From Candidatus Zhuqueibacterota bacterium (GTDB taxonomy: Bacteria > Zhuqueibacterota > QNDG01 > JABMRT01): a stretch of DNA of 42,321 nt. The notes beneath the pieces are model-generated. The model saw only the letters and a program-made list of their open reading frames with translations, was not told the origin of the DNA and made no database searches. The position numbers were made by a program, and so were the translations under genes. Location of the stretch: assembly GCA_013202295.1 (NCBI GenBank), contig JABMRT010000238.1, positions 1 to 42,321 on the forward strand, in the 5' to 3' direction. Below are positions 34,457 to 42,315 of this stretch, one piece after another; within the stretch, counting starts at the first letter, position 1; each line of letters opens with the position of its first letter.

Positions 34457-35935
34457 ATGTTATCCAATCAATACATTGCTGTGGATTTTGGCGCGTCGAG
34501 CGGCCGTGTCATGCTTGCCGAGATTGATCAGACGATCCATCTTCAGGAGATGCACCGCTTTCCCAATTATCCCATTCTGAATCTTGGCCACTCTCAGTGG
34601 GATCTTCTCGGACTATTTAACGAGATGAAGCAGGGATTATCCAAGATCGCTTCTTCCGGGACTCAGAATATCCAAAGCATCGGAGTGGATACGTGGGGTG
34701 TGGATTTTGGATTCATCGGTCGGGATGATGTGATTCTTGGCAATCCCTACTGCTACCGCGATAGTCGCACACAGGGCATGATGGAGAAGGCCTTTCAGAA
34801 GTTTTCTAAGACCGGGATTTACTCTGCCACCGGTGTTCAATTTATGGAACTCAATTCTCTTTTCCAACTCTTAAGCATGGTCGAGGCAAGACATCCTATT
34901 CTCGATGTCGCTGAAACATTACTTTTCATGCCGGATCTGTTTCATTTCATGCTAACCGGTGAGCGGAAATCTGAATATACGATTGCGTCCACATCCCAGT
35001 TGCTCAATGCGCTTGACCGTCAATGGGATGTCGGTCTGTTTAATGCGCTTGAGCTTCCGATCAATCTCATGGCTGACCTTGTCCAATCCGGATCGGTTCT
35101 GGGCTCACTTCGAAATGAGATTCAGGAGGAGACCGGATTGAAAGTGCAACAGGTGATTGCTCCGGCTTCTCACGATACAGCGAGCGCGGTGGCTGCGGTT
35201 CCGGCGGTTCATGATAAATCCTGGGCCTATCTCAGTTCCGGTACATGGTCATTGATGGGCGTCGAATTGGAAACTCCCTTGATTAACTCCGAAACCCTGG
35301 AGCGTAACTATACCAATGAAGGTGGGGTGGATGGAAGCATCCGCTTTCTTAAAAACGTTACAGGCATGTGGTTGCTGGAAGAATGCCGAAGGCAATGGGG
35401 AGGGGAGTCCAGCGTTTCGTACGATTCGTTGTTGAAGGAGGCGGATGCTTCAGAGCCGTTCCGATGCCTGATTTATCCGGATGATCCCCAATTTGTAAAC
35501 CCGCCTGATATGGTCAAAGCGATTCAGGATTTCTGTAAAAACACGAATCAACCCACTCCTGAATCACAGGGTCAATTCATCCGATGTATTTTTGAAAGTC
35601 TTGCATTGCGGTATCGGCAAGTTATTGAGGATCTCAATTATTTACATAATCGTAAAATCGAAATTCTTTATGTGGTTGGTGGCGGCAGTCGGAACACCAT
35701 GCTCAATCAATTCACAGCGGATGCACTAGGGATTCCTGTTTTAGCCGGGCCGATTGAAGCGACCGCACTTGGGAATGTGATCATACAGGCCGTTGCAACC
35801 GGGCAATTGGAATCTATTCAGGCGGGACGCAGGATGATCGCCGACTCTTTTCCGGTTCGGGATTTTTTACCTCATGAGACGGAGCCCTGGGATGAGGCGT
35901 ATGAGCGATTTCATAAGATATTAAAAGACAGCTAA
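34457..35935 (+). CDS. rhaB: Rhamnulokinase-type (RhaB/FucK, FGGY family) sugar kinase
   Basis: It phosphorylates L-rhamnulose or L-fuculose at C1 with ATP. Starting at ATG 34457 (GGGGA upstream) gives 492 residues, matching RhaB (489). The motifs are of the rhamnulokinase type: AVDFGASSGRVMLAEI, SIGVDTWGVDFGFI, NPYCYRDSRTQGMME, APASHDTASAVAAVP (catalytic Asp), AYLSSGTWSLMGVE and YVVGGGSRNTMLNQFTADA. Paired with FucI rather than RhaA, it may accept fuculose, or both ketoses. It starts 35 bp after fucI. Confidence 0.88.
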   Translation: MLSNQYIAVDFGASSGRVMLAEIDQTIHLQEMHRFPNYPILNLGHSQWDLLGLFNEMKQGLSKIASSGTQNIQSIGVDTWGVDFGFIGRDDVILGNPYCYRDSRTQGMMEKAFQKFSKTGIYSATGVQFMELNSLFQLLSMVEARHPILDVAETLLFMPDLFHFMLTGERKSEYTIASTSQLLNALDRQWDVGLFNALELPINLMADLVQSGSVLGSLRNEIQEETGLKVQQVIAPASHDTASAVAAVPAVHDKSWAYLSSGTWSLMGVELETPLINSETLERNYTNEGGVDGSIRFLKNVTGMWLLEECRRQWGGESSVSYDSLLKEADASEPFRCLIYPDDPQFVNPPDMVKAIQDFCKNTNQPTPESQGQFIRCIFESLALRYRQVIEDLNYLHNRKIEILYVVGGGSRNTMLNQFTADALGIPVLAGPIEATALGNVIIQAVATGQLESIQAGRRMIADSFPVRDFLPHETEPWDEAYERFHKILKDS

Positions 35936-35941
35936 ATCCTT

Positions 35942-37036
35942 ATGCAAAAAAAACACATTCTATGCTGTATTTTAAACTGGGGATTGGGACATGCCACACG
36001 AAGCATCCCGATTGTCCAAGCTCTAATGGAGCGGGGGCATGAGGTTATTCTGGTTTCCACGGGCCGATCTTTGGTGTTGTTGCGTACCGAATTTCCGGAA
36101 TGTGAAAGCATCGATCTTCCAGATTATGGCGTGACCTATAGTCGCAATCGTTGGACTCTGATACCGCATTTACTTCTCCAAATGCCAAGAATCTTTTACC
36201 GCCTTTATTCAGAACATGCAGGTATTAAGAAAATTATCCGCGAGAGGAAGATCAATTTTGTCATTTCGGATAACCGATATGGATGTTATTCCAAACGCAT
36301 ACCCAGCTTTTTCATGATCCATCAGTTGCGGTTCCAGTTGCCGCGCGGATTGCAGTGGTCGGCATTTATCAGCGAGCTATTCAATCGAATTTACTTCCGG
36401 CATTATGAAGCCATACTCGTCCCGGATCACGAAGGAGATGTAAATCTGACTGGCGCGCTTTCACACAGCGGTCGGATTGCCAAACATCCCAAGCTCAGAT
36501 ATGTGGGATTGCTATCCAGTTTGGATGCCCATGATACAATTCCAAAAGCGGATATCGATTATTTATTTCTCATTTCTGGGCCAGAGCCATCCAGGACTGT
36601 TTTTGAAAAGATCCTTCTTGATCAGGCTAAAAGCATCCCAGGACGAAAAGTGGCGATTCTCGGAAAACCGGAAACTGATTCAGATCCTTCACAAACCCAT
36701 AAAAGCAGTTTGGAGCAGAGTTCGCATTTAAATCGCAGGGAACTGGGGAAGATGATTCTGCGTGCCCGCATTGTGGTATGCCGGTCGGGATACTCCACCA
36801 TGATGGAACTGGCAGCGCATGGGAAGAGGGCCATTCTCATTCCCACACCCGGGCAGACGGAGCAGGAGTATCTTGCCAAACATGCAATGGTAATGGGACT
36901 GTTTTATTCTGTTCCACAAAAAGATCTGGATTTATTGGAGGCGATTCAAGAAGCAAATGAATTCTTTCACAAGCCACAAATCAGATTTCCCGTGAATCAA
37001 ATTCAGAAGATATTCGATGCGATTGGACATGAGTAA
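35942..37036 (+). CDS. GT28/MurG-like glycosyltransferase family protein
   Basis: The 364-residue product has a GT-B fold: N-terminal ILCCILNWGLGHATRSIPIVQALMERGHEV with the glycine-rich GLGHATR motif, and a C-terminal UDP-sugar-site region, MILRARIVVCRSGYSTMMELAAHGKRAILIPTPGQTEQEYLA. This is the MurG/UGT-like class that often transfers GlcNAc or similar sugars; the substrate is unknown. It starts only 6 bp after the kinase stop, so it is cotranscribed with the BMC operon, though a role in sugar breakdown is not obvious. No clear terminator follows before the convergent genes at 37059. Confidence 0.82.
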   Translation: MQKKHILCCILNWGLGHATRSIPIVQALMERGHEVILVSTGRSLVLLRTEFPECESIDLPDYGVTYSRNRWTLIPHLLLQMPRIFYRLYSEHAGIKKIIRERKINFVISDNRYGCYSKRIPSFFMIHQLRFQLPRGLQWSAFISELFNRIYFRHYEAILVPDHEGDVNLTGALSHSGRIAKHPKLRYVGLLSSLDAHDTIPKADIDYLFLISGPEPSRTVFEKILLDQAKSIPGRKVAILGKPETDSDPSQTHKSSLEQSSHLNRRELGKMILRARIVVCRSGYSTMMELAAHGKRAILIPTPGQTEQEYLAKHAMVMGLFYSVPQKDLDLLEAIQEANEFFHKPQIRFPVNQIQKIFDAIGHE

Positions 37037-37058
37037 ATGTGAATTTGTGGGTAATATT

Positions 37059-37484
37059 TTATATGGATAACCGTTTTCCCAGACTGATGACCTTGTCGAT
37101 CTTGTATCCCAACCTTTTATAAAAATTGATGATCCGGGTGTTTGTTTCCCGAACCTGAAGATTGATTTTAATACACCCCAATGATTTGAGTTTGTGCTCG
37201 GCTTCGTCCATTATATTTTGTCCCAGACCCTCATGTTGATAATTGGGATGGACGGCCAGATAATTGATCCAACCGCGATGGCCCTCGTACCCGGCCATAG
37301 CTGTGGCGATCAGTTTGCCCTCCTTTTCTCCGATGAAAAATAGTTCAGGTTGAAAATTCATTTTTCACCGGATGTCTTTTCGCGTATCATTTTGAGGGGC
37401 AATCAATCCGCATGCTTGCCAAAGATCCACAACGGCATCTTCATCTTTCCACTCAAAAGGGCGGATAAATAAATCCTGATTCAT
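37059..37484 (-). pseudogene. YpeA-like GNAT acetyltransferase gene with in-frame TGA
   Basis: The full frame, ATG 37484-37482 (AAAGGA upstream, 9 bp after the preceding gene's stop codon), encodes 141 residues, exactly the length of E. coli YpeA. The N-terminal part reads LFIRPFEWKDEDAVVDLWQA then NDTRKDIR, and the C-terminal part KMNFQPELFFIGE, GYEGHRGWINYLAVHPNYQ, GLGQNIMDEAE and FYKRLGYKIDKVISLGKRL. Between them TGA (37367-37365) replaces the Arg of the conserved DIERKMN, a single CGA to TGA change. TGA ends several other genes here, so it is a stop. An ATG one codon past the TGA, at 37361, with GGTGA before it, could restart translation and give a 100-residue fragment lacking the first strands of the fold. 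Confidence 0.85.
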
Positions 37485-37493
37485 ATCGATCCT

Positions 37494-39122
37494 TTATTCA
37501 CTTTGGATTGATGGAGCGGCCGTCACATCCCTTTCCACATCTGTAATCGGCTCCCATTCGCCGAAGGTTTCGACGTTAACTTCAACTTGCGGATCAGACC
37601 GAACTGTCTCGAAGGAGTTGTAGTACCACCCCAGATATTCGGAATCACCGCCGCCCCGAGTTGTAATGAGAAAGCGGTTGGACAGATGCCCGATGCTCAT
37701 GGCGCGATCCCGCGGTGAATCCTTGTCTCCACCCTGTGGATCAATCGGAATCCATCCGTAACCGGGGAGATAGATTTCGGGCCAGCGATGGAATACGTCA
37801 TCAAGGCTCGCGTCATCGCCGCGCACCACGATGGCACCCACATAGCGTGCTGGAATCCCGGCGGCCCGGCATAGAGCGATAAATGCAAAGGTGTATTCAG
37901 AACAGGATCCAGTGCCCCGTTCCAAGACCACGGGTGCGATGTTCCACCCGCCTTCGAGTTTGTATTCAAGTGTTTTTCGCACATAATCAAAGATGCGTCT
38001 GGCCATCCAGTACGGATTGGTCTCCTTACCTATAATTTGGGCGGTTAGAGTCTGTATGTATTCAGTATCAGTCTGATATTTTGAGCCATTTGCAGTGTAC
38101 ATCTCCCGGATCTCTTTGGGAATTTTGTCCATAGATTCAACCGCATCTGGGAATAGATAATATGTAATTTCAGAGATCGCTGTCTCCACAATCATTGTGG
38201 ACGTGGCCGGAGTTTCCGGTTCCACATTCAGAAATTGATAGTGTGCGAACCATTGATTCCAGCGATCTTCACAATTCCGCCAACCAAATGGAGAGAAGTC
38301 GATGCTATGAATTTGCTGTTGAGGCAGATCTTCCGGGATGGCGATGTAGGTGTTCAGTTCACGGATTTGGCCTGTACCGCGTCCCTTTACCTCATGGGTG
38401 AAGGTCACCCTGGATTCTCTTGTATTCGTGAGCTGAAAGCGTTCCTCATCTTGCCGGATGATCTGATAGAGGGTGTCGGTTTGATAGTCCGCCATCCACA
38501 GCATGTTGCCGTCGAACGCCAGGCCACGAGGATAGGGGCCGGGCGCATCCATGATTAGTATCACTTCACCGGATTTCGGATCAATCATGTGGATTTCATC
38601 CGCGATCCGGTCTGCGCACCAGAGCCAGGTTCCATCCCAGGTCAATCCCTGCGGATAGGATGCAGGTGAAGGGAAGGACTGCACCGCAGTGCCATCCGAT
38701 AGATCAATTTTCAGGATTTTATCATTGCGGGAATCTGTGAGCCAGAGAGTTTCCCCGTCCCAGGTCAGACCCTCAGAACGGCTGGCCGGACTTTCCAACA
38801 CCGTCAGAATGGCACCATCCTCCGGATCAATCTGAAAAATCTTGTTCTGTTTCTGATCAATATTCCAGAGGGTTTGGCCGTCCCAGGCGAGGCCCATGGG
38901 CCAGAAACCGGGAGAAGGAATGGACTGGATCACCTCTCCAGAATTCGGATTTATTGCAGTAAGTTGATCCGTTCGGTGATCAGACATCCACAAATATTTT
39001 CCATCAAAAGTTAGGCCGGTTGATGCGGATGAGGGAGTAGGAAATGATTGCACAACCTTGCCGGGGTAAGCAAGAATTTGTGTTGAGATCCATAAAGTCA
39101 ATAGGATGATTTTGGCTTTCAT
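37494..39122 (-). CDS. Secreted beta-propeller plus transglutaminase-like protein
   Basis: The 542-residue product has a signal peptide (cleavage after about residue 18), five tandem repeats of about 41 residues (about 36-235; consensus GLTWDG..LW..D...D.I..IDP.SG..., an SMP-30/NHL-like propeller), then a transglutaminase-like domain with the full triad C407 (ERGTGSCSEYTFAF), H445 (DDVFHRWPEIYLPG) and D461 (WIPIDPQGG). Such enzymes act as proteases, or cross-link or deamidate proteins outside the cell. AAAGGAG precedes the ATG. It heads a unit with the broken acetyltransferase gene. The target protein is unknown. Confidence 0.9.
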   Translation of the reverse strand: MKAKIILLTLWISTQILAYPGKVVQSFPTPSSASTGLTFDGKYLWMSDHRTDQLTAINPNSGEVIQSIPSPGFWPMGLAWDGQTLWNIDQKQNKIFQIDPEDGAILTVLESPASRSEGLTWDGETLWLTDSRNDKILKIDLSDGTAVQSFPSPASYPQGLTWDGTWLWCADRIADEIHMIDPKSGEVILIMDAPGPYPRGLAFDGNMLWMADYQTDTLYQIIRQDEERFQLTNTRESRVTFTHEVKGRGTGQIRELNTYIAIPEDLPQQQIHSIDFSPFGWRNCEDRWNQWFAHYQFLNVEPETPATSTMIVETAISEITYYLFPDAVESMDKIPKEIREMYTANGSKYQTDTEYIQTLTAQIIGKETNPYWMARRIFDYVRKTLEYKLEGGWNIAPVVLERGTGSCSEYTFAFIALCRAAGIPARYVGAIVVRGDDASLDDVFHRWPEIYLPGYGWIPIDPQGGDKDSPRDRAMSIGHLSNRFLITTRGGGDSEYLGWYYNSFETVRSDPQVEVNVETFGEWEPITDVERDVTAAPSIQSE

Positions 39123-39201
39123 GAAAGAATCTCCTTTATACTCCGTGTTGTTCGGAAGAGATCATCAATATCCAACATTTTATCTAAATCTGAAAATAAC
39201 A

Positions 39202-40302
39202 TCAGGTTTTATTGCTTTTGGGTGCGTTTTTCATGATGACTCGCCATTTTTCTTTTTCAATGGCATCGGCAGTCTTATGCTGGCGTTGTTCAAGGAATTC
39301 CAGCTCTCGTTTCATTTTATGAAAGCTTCCCAATCTCTCGTCGTCCAACTCTCCCGAATCTACAGCGTTTTTGACAGCACAACCGGGTTCACTTTCATGC
39401 GCACAGTCTTTAAATTTACAATCATTCGCCAGTAACTCAATATCATGAAAGGCCGAATCCACATCGTCTGCATCACCCCAGAGTTGAATCTCTCGCATTC
39501 CAGGATTGTCCATTAATATCCCGCCTTCCGGCATCAGGATCAGTTCCCGATGCGTTGTGGTGTGCTGGCCCTTGTGAACGGATTCGCTGATTTCTTTCAC
39601 CTTCTGCTTTTCAAATCCAAGCAGAGTATTGATGATAGTAGATTTGCCAGCACCGGAGGATCCAAGCAATGCCGCAGTTTTACCGTCTGCAAAATAGGGC
39701 TGCAGCCGGATGACATCCTTTTTCTCTTTGGCCGTGATCGCGAGTACCGGGGCACCGATTGCCACCTCCTCGACTTCTTCCAGCCTTTCATCCAAATCAT
39801 TACATAAATCTGTTTTGTTCAGTACGACGACAGGGGTGGCTCCGCTGTTCCAGACCAGTGTGAGATAGCGCTCGATGCGACGGACGTTATAATCATGATC
39901 CAATCCGGTTACAATAAAGATGACATCCATATTCGCGGCAATGACCTGTTCGAGCATTTGTCCGCCGGATTTACGTTTCCTGCCAGAGGCCGCTTTGCGG
40001 GAAACGGATGATTTGCGCTGGAGCAGAAATTCAACCGTTGCGCTGGATTGATCCGAACCTGGATTGAGTGCAACCCAGTCGCCCACCACGAGACGTTCAT
40101 TCACGGAATTTAAGAGATGTCGAAGCTTTCCGCTGGGTTTGGCGATGAACTCACTCTCCCCGGTGAGTATGCCGTACTGACTTTTTTCTTCTCGAAAGAT
40201 ACGGCCGGGAATCAGGCCGTCAGACTGAAGTGATTCGAACTGGTTCTGGAAATGGGAGTTCCAGCCCAAAGAATAGAGCGATATATTTTCCGTTGCACAC
40301 AT
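39202..40302 (-). CDS. rsgA: Ribosome small-subunit-dependent GTPase RsgA
   Basis: The 366-residue product is a circularly permuted GTPase that aids 30S maturation. An N-terminal OB-fold (about 25-115, VVGDWVALNPGSDQ) leads to motifs in permuted order: G4 NKTD, G1 GSSGAGKST, G2/switch TTTHRELI and G3 DNPGMRE. A zinc site (NDCKFKDCAHESEPGCAV) and a helical tail (KMKRELEFLEQRQHK) complete the protein. Length fits E. coli RsgA (350). It has a clear FCB-type promoter upstream and appears to be a single-gene unit. Confidence 0.96.
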   Translation of the reverse strand: MCATENISLYSLGWNSHFQNQFESLQSDGLIPGRIFREEKSQYGILTGESEFIAKPSGKLRHLLNSVNERLVVGDWVALNPGSDQSSATVEFLLQRKSSVSRKAASGRKRKSGGQMLEQVIAANMDVIFIVTGLDHDYNVRRIERYLTLVWNSGATPVVVLNKTDLCNDLDERLEEVEEVAIGAPVLAITAKEKKDVIRLQPYFADGKTAALLGSSGAGKSTIINTLLGFEKQKVKEISESVHKGQHTTTHRELILMPEGGILMDNPGMREIQLWGDADDVDSAFHDIELLANDCKFKDCAHESEPGCAVKNAVDSGELDDERLGSFHKMKRELEFLEQRQHKTADAIEKEKWRVIMKNAPKSNKT

Positions 40303-40339
40303 GTATATGTTGCTGTCCTGTTATACTATTATATAGATT

Positions 40340-40367
40340 AAGTTACAGTTTCAGTTGAGAATTTCAA
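40340..40367 (-). promoter_or_regulatory. FCB-type promoter for rsgA
   Basis: The minus strand reads TTG (40367-40365), 19 bp, TAACTT (40345-40340), about 38 bp before the start codon. Confidence 0.5.
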
Positions 40368-40385
40368 GCGAAAAATCCAACCGAA

Positions 40386-41312
40386 CTAAAACGCGTACAC
40401 GAAATCAATATAGGGGAGCGCGAATGACTCGCCACCAAATCCTACAGGAACACCCAATGCCAGATCCGCACTCAAGCGTCTGCCGAAGAAACGTACGCCC
40501 AATGAGAGAACGCCCCCATCCATACCGCCTCCAAACCAGTTTTCTGATACAATGGCTATGTGAGCCGAACTTCTTATCTCCCCTCCTAGAACGAGAAGGG
40601 GTGAATCCGCCAGGTTGCCTCTTGTATACCCATATCCCAATCCAATTGTAAAGCTCTTATCTGGTGATCCGATTGTTCCCACACCATATAAAATCCCCAT
40701 TGAAAATGGCTCCTCATCATCCTCTCTGTTCTCATCATCCTCTCCGTTCTCACTCTCCATGGATGGTACCACAATCGCCAATGCACCTGCTGCGATATGC
40801 ATACTTTCTGAAGCTTTCAATCCGATTTTGGGTGTAATGAAATAGAGTTGATGATCAAGCCCTGCACCCGGAATAAGCGACATACCGCCACCAAGAGTAA
40901 AATTATTCGTAATGCCGAATGTCAGAGAAGGAAATAAGATATAATAGTCAGCAAAATAACCTTCACCTTGGGGCAGCATTCGGCCTGTAGGCGCAAAAAA
41001 GAGACGCGAGGTGTTGGGATTCGGGAACCAGAATTGCCCCTCTTTCACGGCTGTCATTTCCAGTGTATTAATTTCCTTGATATCCTGAATCGGAATGTTG
41101 ACGTCACCAAATTTTGTAACGAATTGAACCGAGGTTTCCGTGATTTCAGTAATACGGCCTTCCCAGTCGGCACCGTCTCTGGTTTCAATAATTTGATACT
41201 GGCTCGAATCCGGGATGATCAGTTCGCCCTTGTACGTGGCTGGTTCCTGTGTCCATCCATTTGCTGAAATGAAAATAATTACTACGAAGAATCCAATCCA
41301 TTGCGTTTTCAT
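40386..41312 (-). CDS. Outer-membrane beta-barrel protein with acidic repeat loop
   Basis: The 308-residue product starts at ATG 41312, with GGAGG 8 nt upstream; an in-frame start at 41354 adds a non-signal leader and is rejected. A signal peptide ends near residue 22. A small beta domain (about 40-85, RDGADWEGRITEITETSVQF, GDVNIPIQDIKEI) precedes a barrel-like region with strands such as FTLGGGMSLIPGAG and SFTIGLGYGYTRG and the end YIDFVYAF, a typical barrel C-terminus. An acidic loop (ENGEDDENREDDEE, about 189-202) arises from an 18-bp tandem repeat. The function is unknown. Confidence 0.78.
   Translation of the reverse strand: MKTQWIGFFVVIIFISANGWTQEPATYKGELIIPDSSQYQIIETRDGADWEGRITEITETSVQFVTKFGDVNIPIQDIKEINTLEMTAVKEGQFWFPNPNTSRLFFAPTGRMLPQGEGYFADYYILFPSLTFGITNNFTLGGGMSLIPGAGLDHQLYFITPKIGLKASESMHIAAGALAIVVPSMESENGEDDENREDDEEPFSMGILYGVGTIGSPDKSFTIGLGYGYTRGNLADSPLLVLGGEIRSSAHIAIVSENWFGGGMDGGVLSLGVRFFGRRLSADLALGVPVGFGGESFALPYIDFVYAF
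40713..40748. repeat. 18-bp tandem duplication in an outer-membrane protein gene
   Basis: CTCATCATCCTCTCTGTT (40713-40730) is followed directly by CTCATCATCCTCTCCGTT (40731-40748), one mismatch. It is in frame and encodes the acidic loop of the barrel protein. Confidence 0.85.
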
Positions 41313-41328
41313 AATTTGAGCCTCCACT

Positions 41329-42132
41329 TTATAAAAGAGAAGCGATTTTAGCAATCAGCCATGCGGCAGGCCCAAGTAGAAGCTGAGCCAAAAGGGTGCC
41401 GGCAAAACGGCTGATTGCCATCGCAAAAACACATTTGTGAAAATAGGCTTCACTGCGCTTTCCGTCCAAGACATCATCCGTTAATAAAGAGAAGTAGGGA
41501 TCAATGAACACGACCAACAGGATGGTGGCCAATCCCGTGATGATCGGTGCGAGTGTGCTGGCAGTGACCCGCAGGGCCGGATTGATATACGCAGCGTTCA
41601 GTGAAGCGAATACACCAACCGTCAAGATTGAGATGACCAGAGTATTCAAAGCAATGAGGCGTTTGGGCAGGTGTTTATAATCCTTCAAGTGCTTTATGTT
41701 TTGTCTGGACGGGATTTTAAGATCAGTTTTTATATGACGCACACCTGCTTTGGAAAATCCGTGAATCAACACACGTGGAATGGAACGGTCGATATCGAAT
41801 CGCAGGACGAATCGTGTAAACAACTGCTTGAATGTAGGAATGAGAAATCCGCCGATCAATGTGCCGATGCTCGCGGCAAGAATCAGCCATCGAAACATCG
41901 AGTCCGGCTGGAGCGGGATCTCCATTGCCAGATCCCCTTCAATTTTCTTCGAGAGCAGGGGCGCCTGGATTGCGTGAGCCGTGCGCGAAATTAACACCAG
42001 GATGTTGAAGAGCGCGAAGGAGACGGCCAACCGTCCAGTGCGTACACCGACGAGTCGCACAGCGTATGCAAGTGTGCTGATCATGTGAATGGTCAGTGTG
42101 AATATGAATACAAAGAGAATTGGGTTGTCCAA
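41329..42132 (-). CDS. amj: Amj-like alternative lipid II flippase
   Basis: The 267-residue membrane protein resembles the Amj (YdaH, formerly DUF2837) family, which moves lipid II across the inner membrane and can replace MurJ in Bacillus subtilis. The family start is recognisable: FIFTLTIHMISTLAYAVRLVGVRTGRLAVSFALFNILVLISRTAHAIQAPLL. About six hydrophobic segments are visible (about 3-23, 36-53, 80-100, 160-180, 188-215, 235-262). The start is TTG 42132 with GGAGG 7 nt upstream. Its stop lies 16 bp before the start of the downstream barrel protein gene, so the two probably form one unit. I assign the family from memory of its motifs, not a search. Confidence 0.75.
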   Translation of the reverse strand: MDNPILFVFIFTLTIHMISTLAYAVRLVGVRTGRLAVSFALFNILVLISRTAHAIQAPLLSKKIEGDLAMEIPLQPDSMFRWLILAASIGTLIGGFLIPTFKQLFTRFVLRFDIDRSIPRVLIHGFSKAGVRHIKTDLKIPSRQNIKHLKDYKHLPKRLIALNTLVISILTVGVFASLNAAYINPALRVTASTLAPIITGLATILLVVFIDPYFSLLTDDVLDGKRSEAYFHKCVFAMAISRFAGTLLAQLLLGPAAWLIAKIASLL

Positions 42133-42207
42133 TTCATAGCCTCCGATTCAGGTCATGCAGTATCATGAGAATTTAGGTACAGGTGTTTTTCTAATATCTT
42201 TGAAAGG

Positions 42208-42236
42208 ATAGTAATAAAATTCCTCCATTTTTCAAA
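42208..42236 (-). promoter_or_regulatory. Possible FCB-type promoter for the Amj-like gene
   Basis: The minus strand reads TTTG (42236-42233), 19 bp, TACTAT (42213-42208), about 76 bp before the start. The -7 box is one base off the TAnnTT form. Confidence 0.35.
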
Positions 42237-42287
42237 GAGAAATTCGGATCTATGTTGAATTGAGTGGGTAGCTTAAATACAATGTGC

Positions 42288-42315
42288 CACAGATCAACAC
42301 GGATAAAGCACAGAT
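42288..42315. repeat. Short degenerate CACAGAT repeats at the right edge
   Basis: CACAGAT (42288-42294), CACGGAT (42298-42304) and CACAGAT (42309-42315) repeat at 10-11 bp spacing and may continue beyond the window. It could be the edge of a dispersed intergenic repeat; too little is visible to classify it. Confidence 0.4.

Noticed and set aside
37365-37367. TGA recoded as an amino acid (UGA reassignment or selenocysteine)
   Set aside because: Several intact genes here end in TGA (LacI, fucA, larA), no selenocysteine element is evident, and the family has Arg at this site; a nonsense change is simpler.
39119-39178. 19-codon leader peptide whose TGA overlaps the ATG of the transglutaminase gene
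   Set aside because: There is no ribosome site before its ATG and the peptide has no attenuator-like codon run; the ATGA overlap is probably chance.
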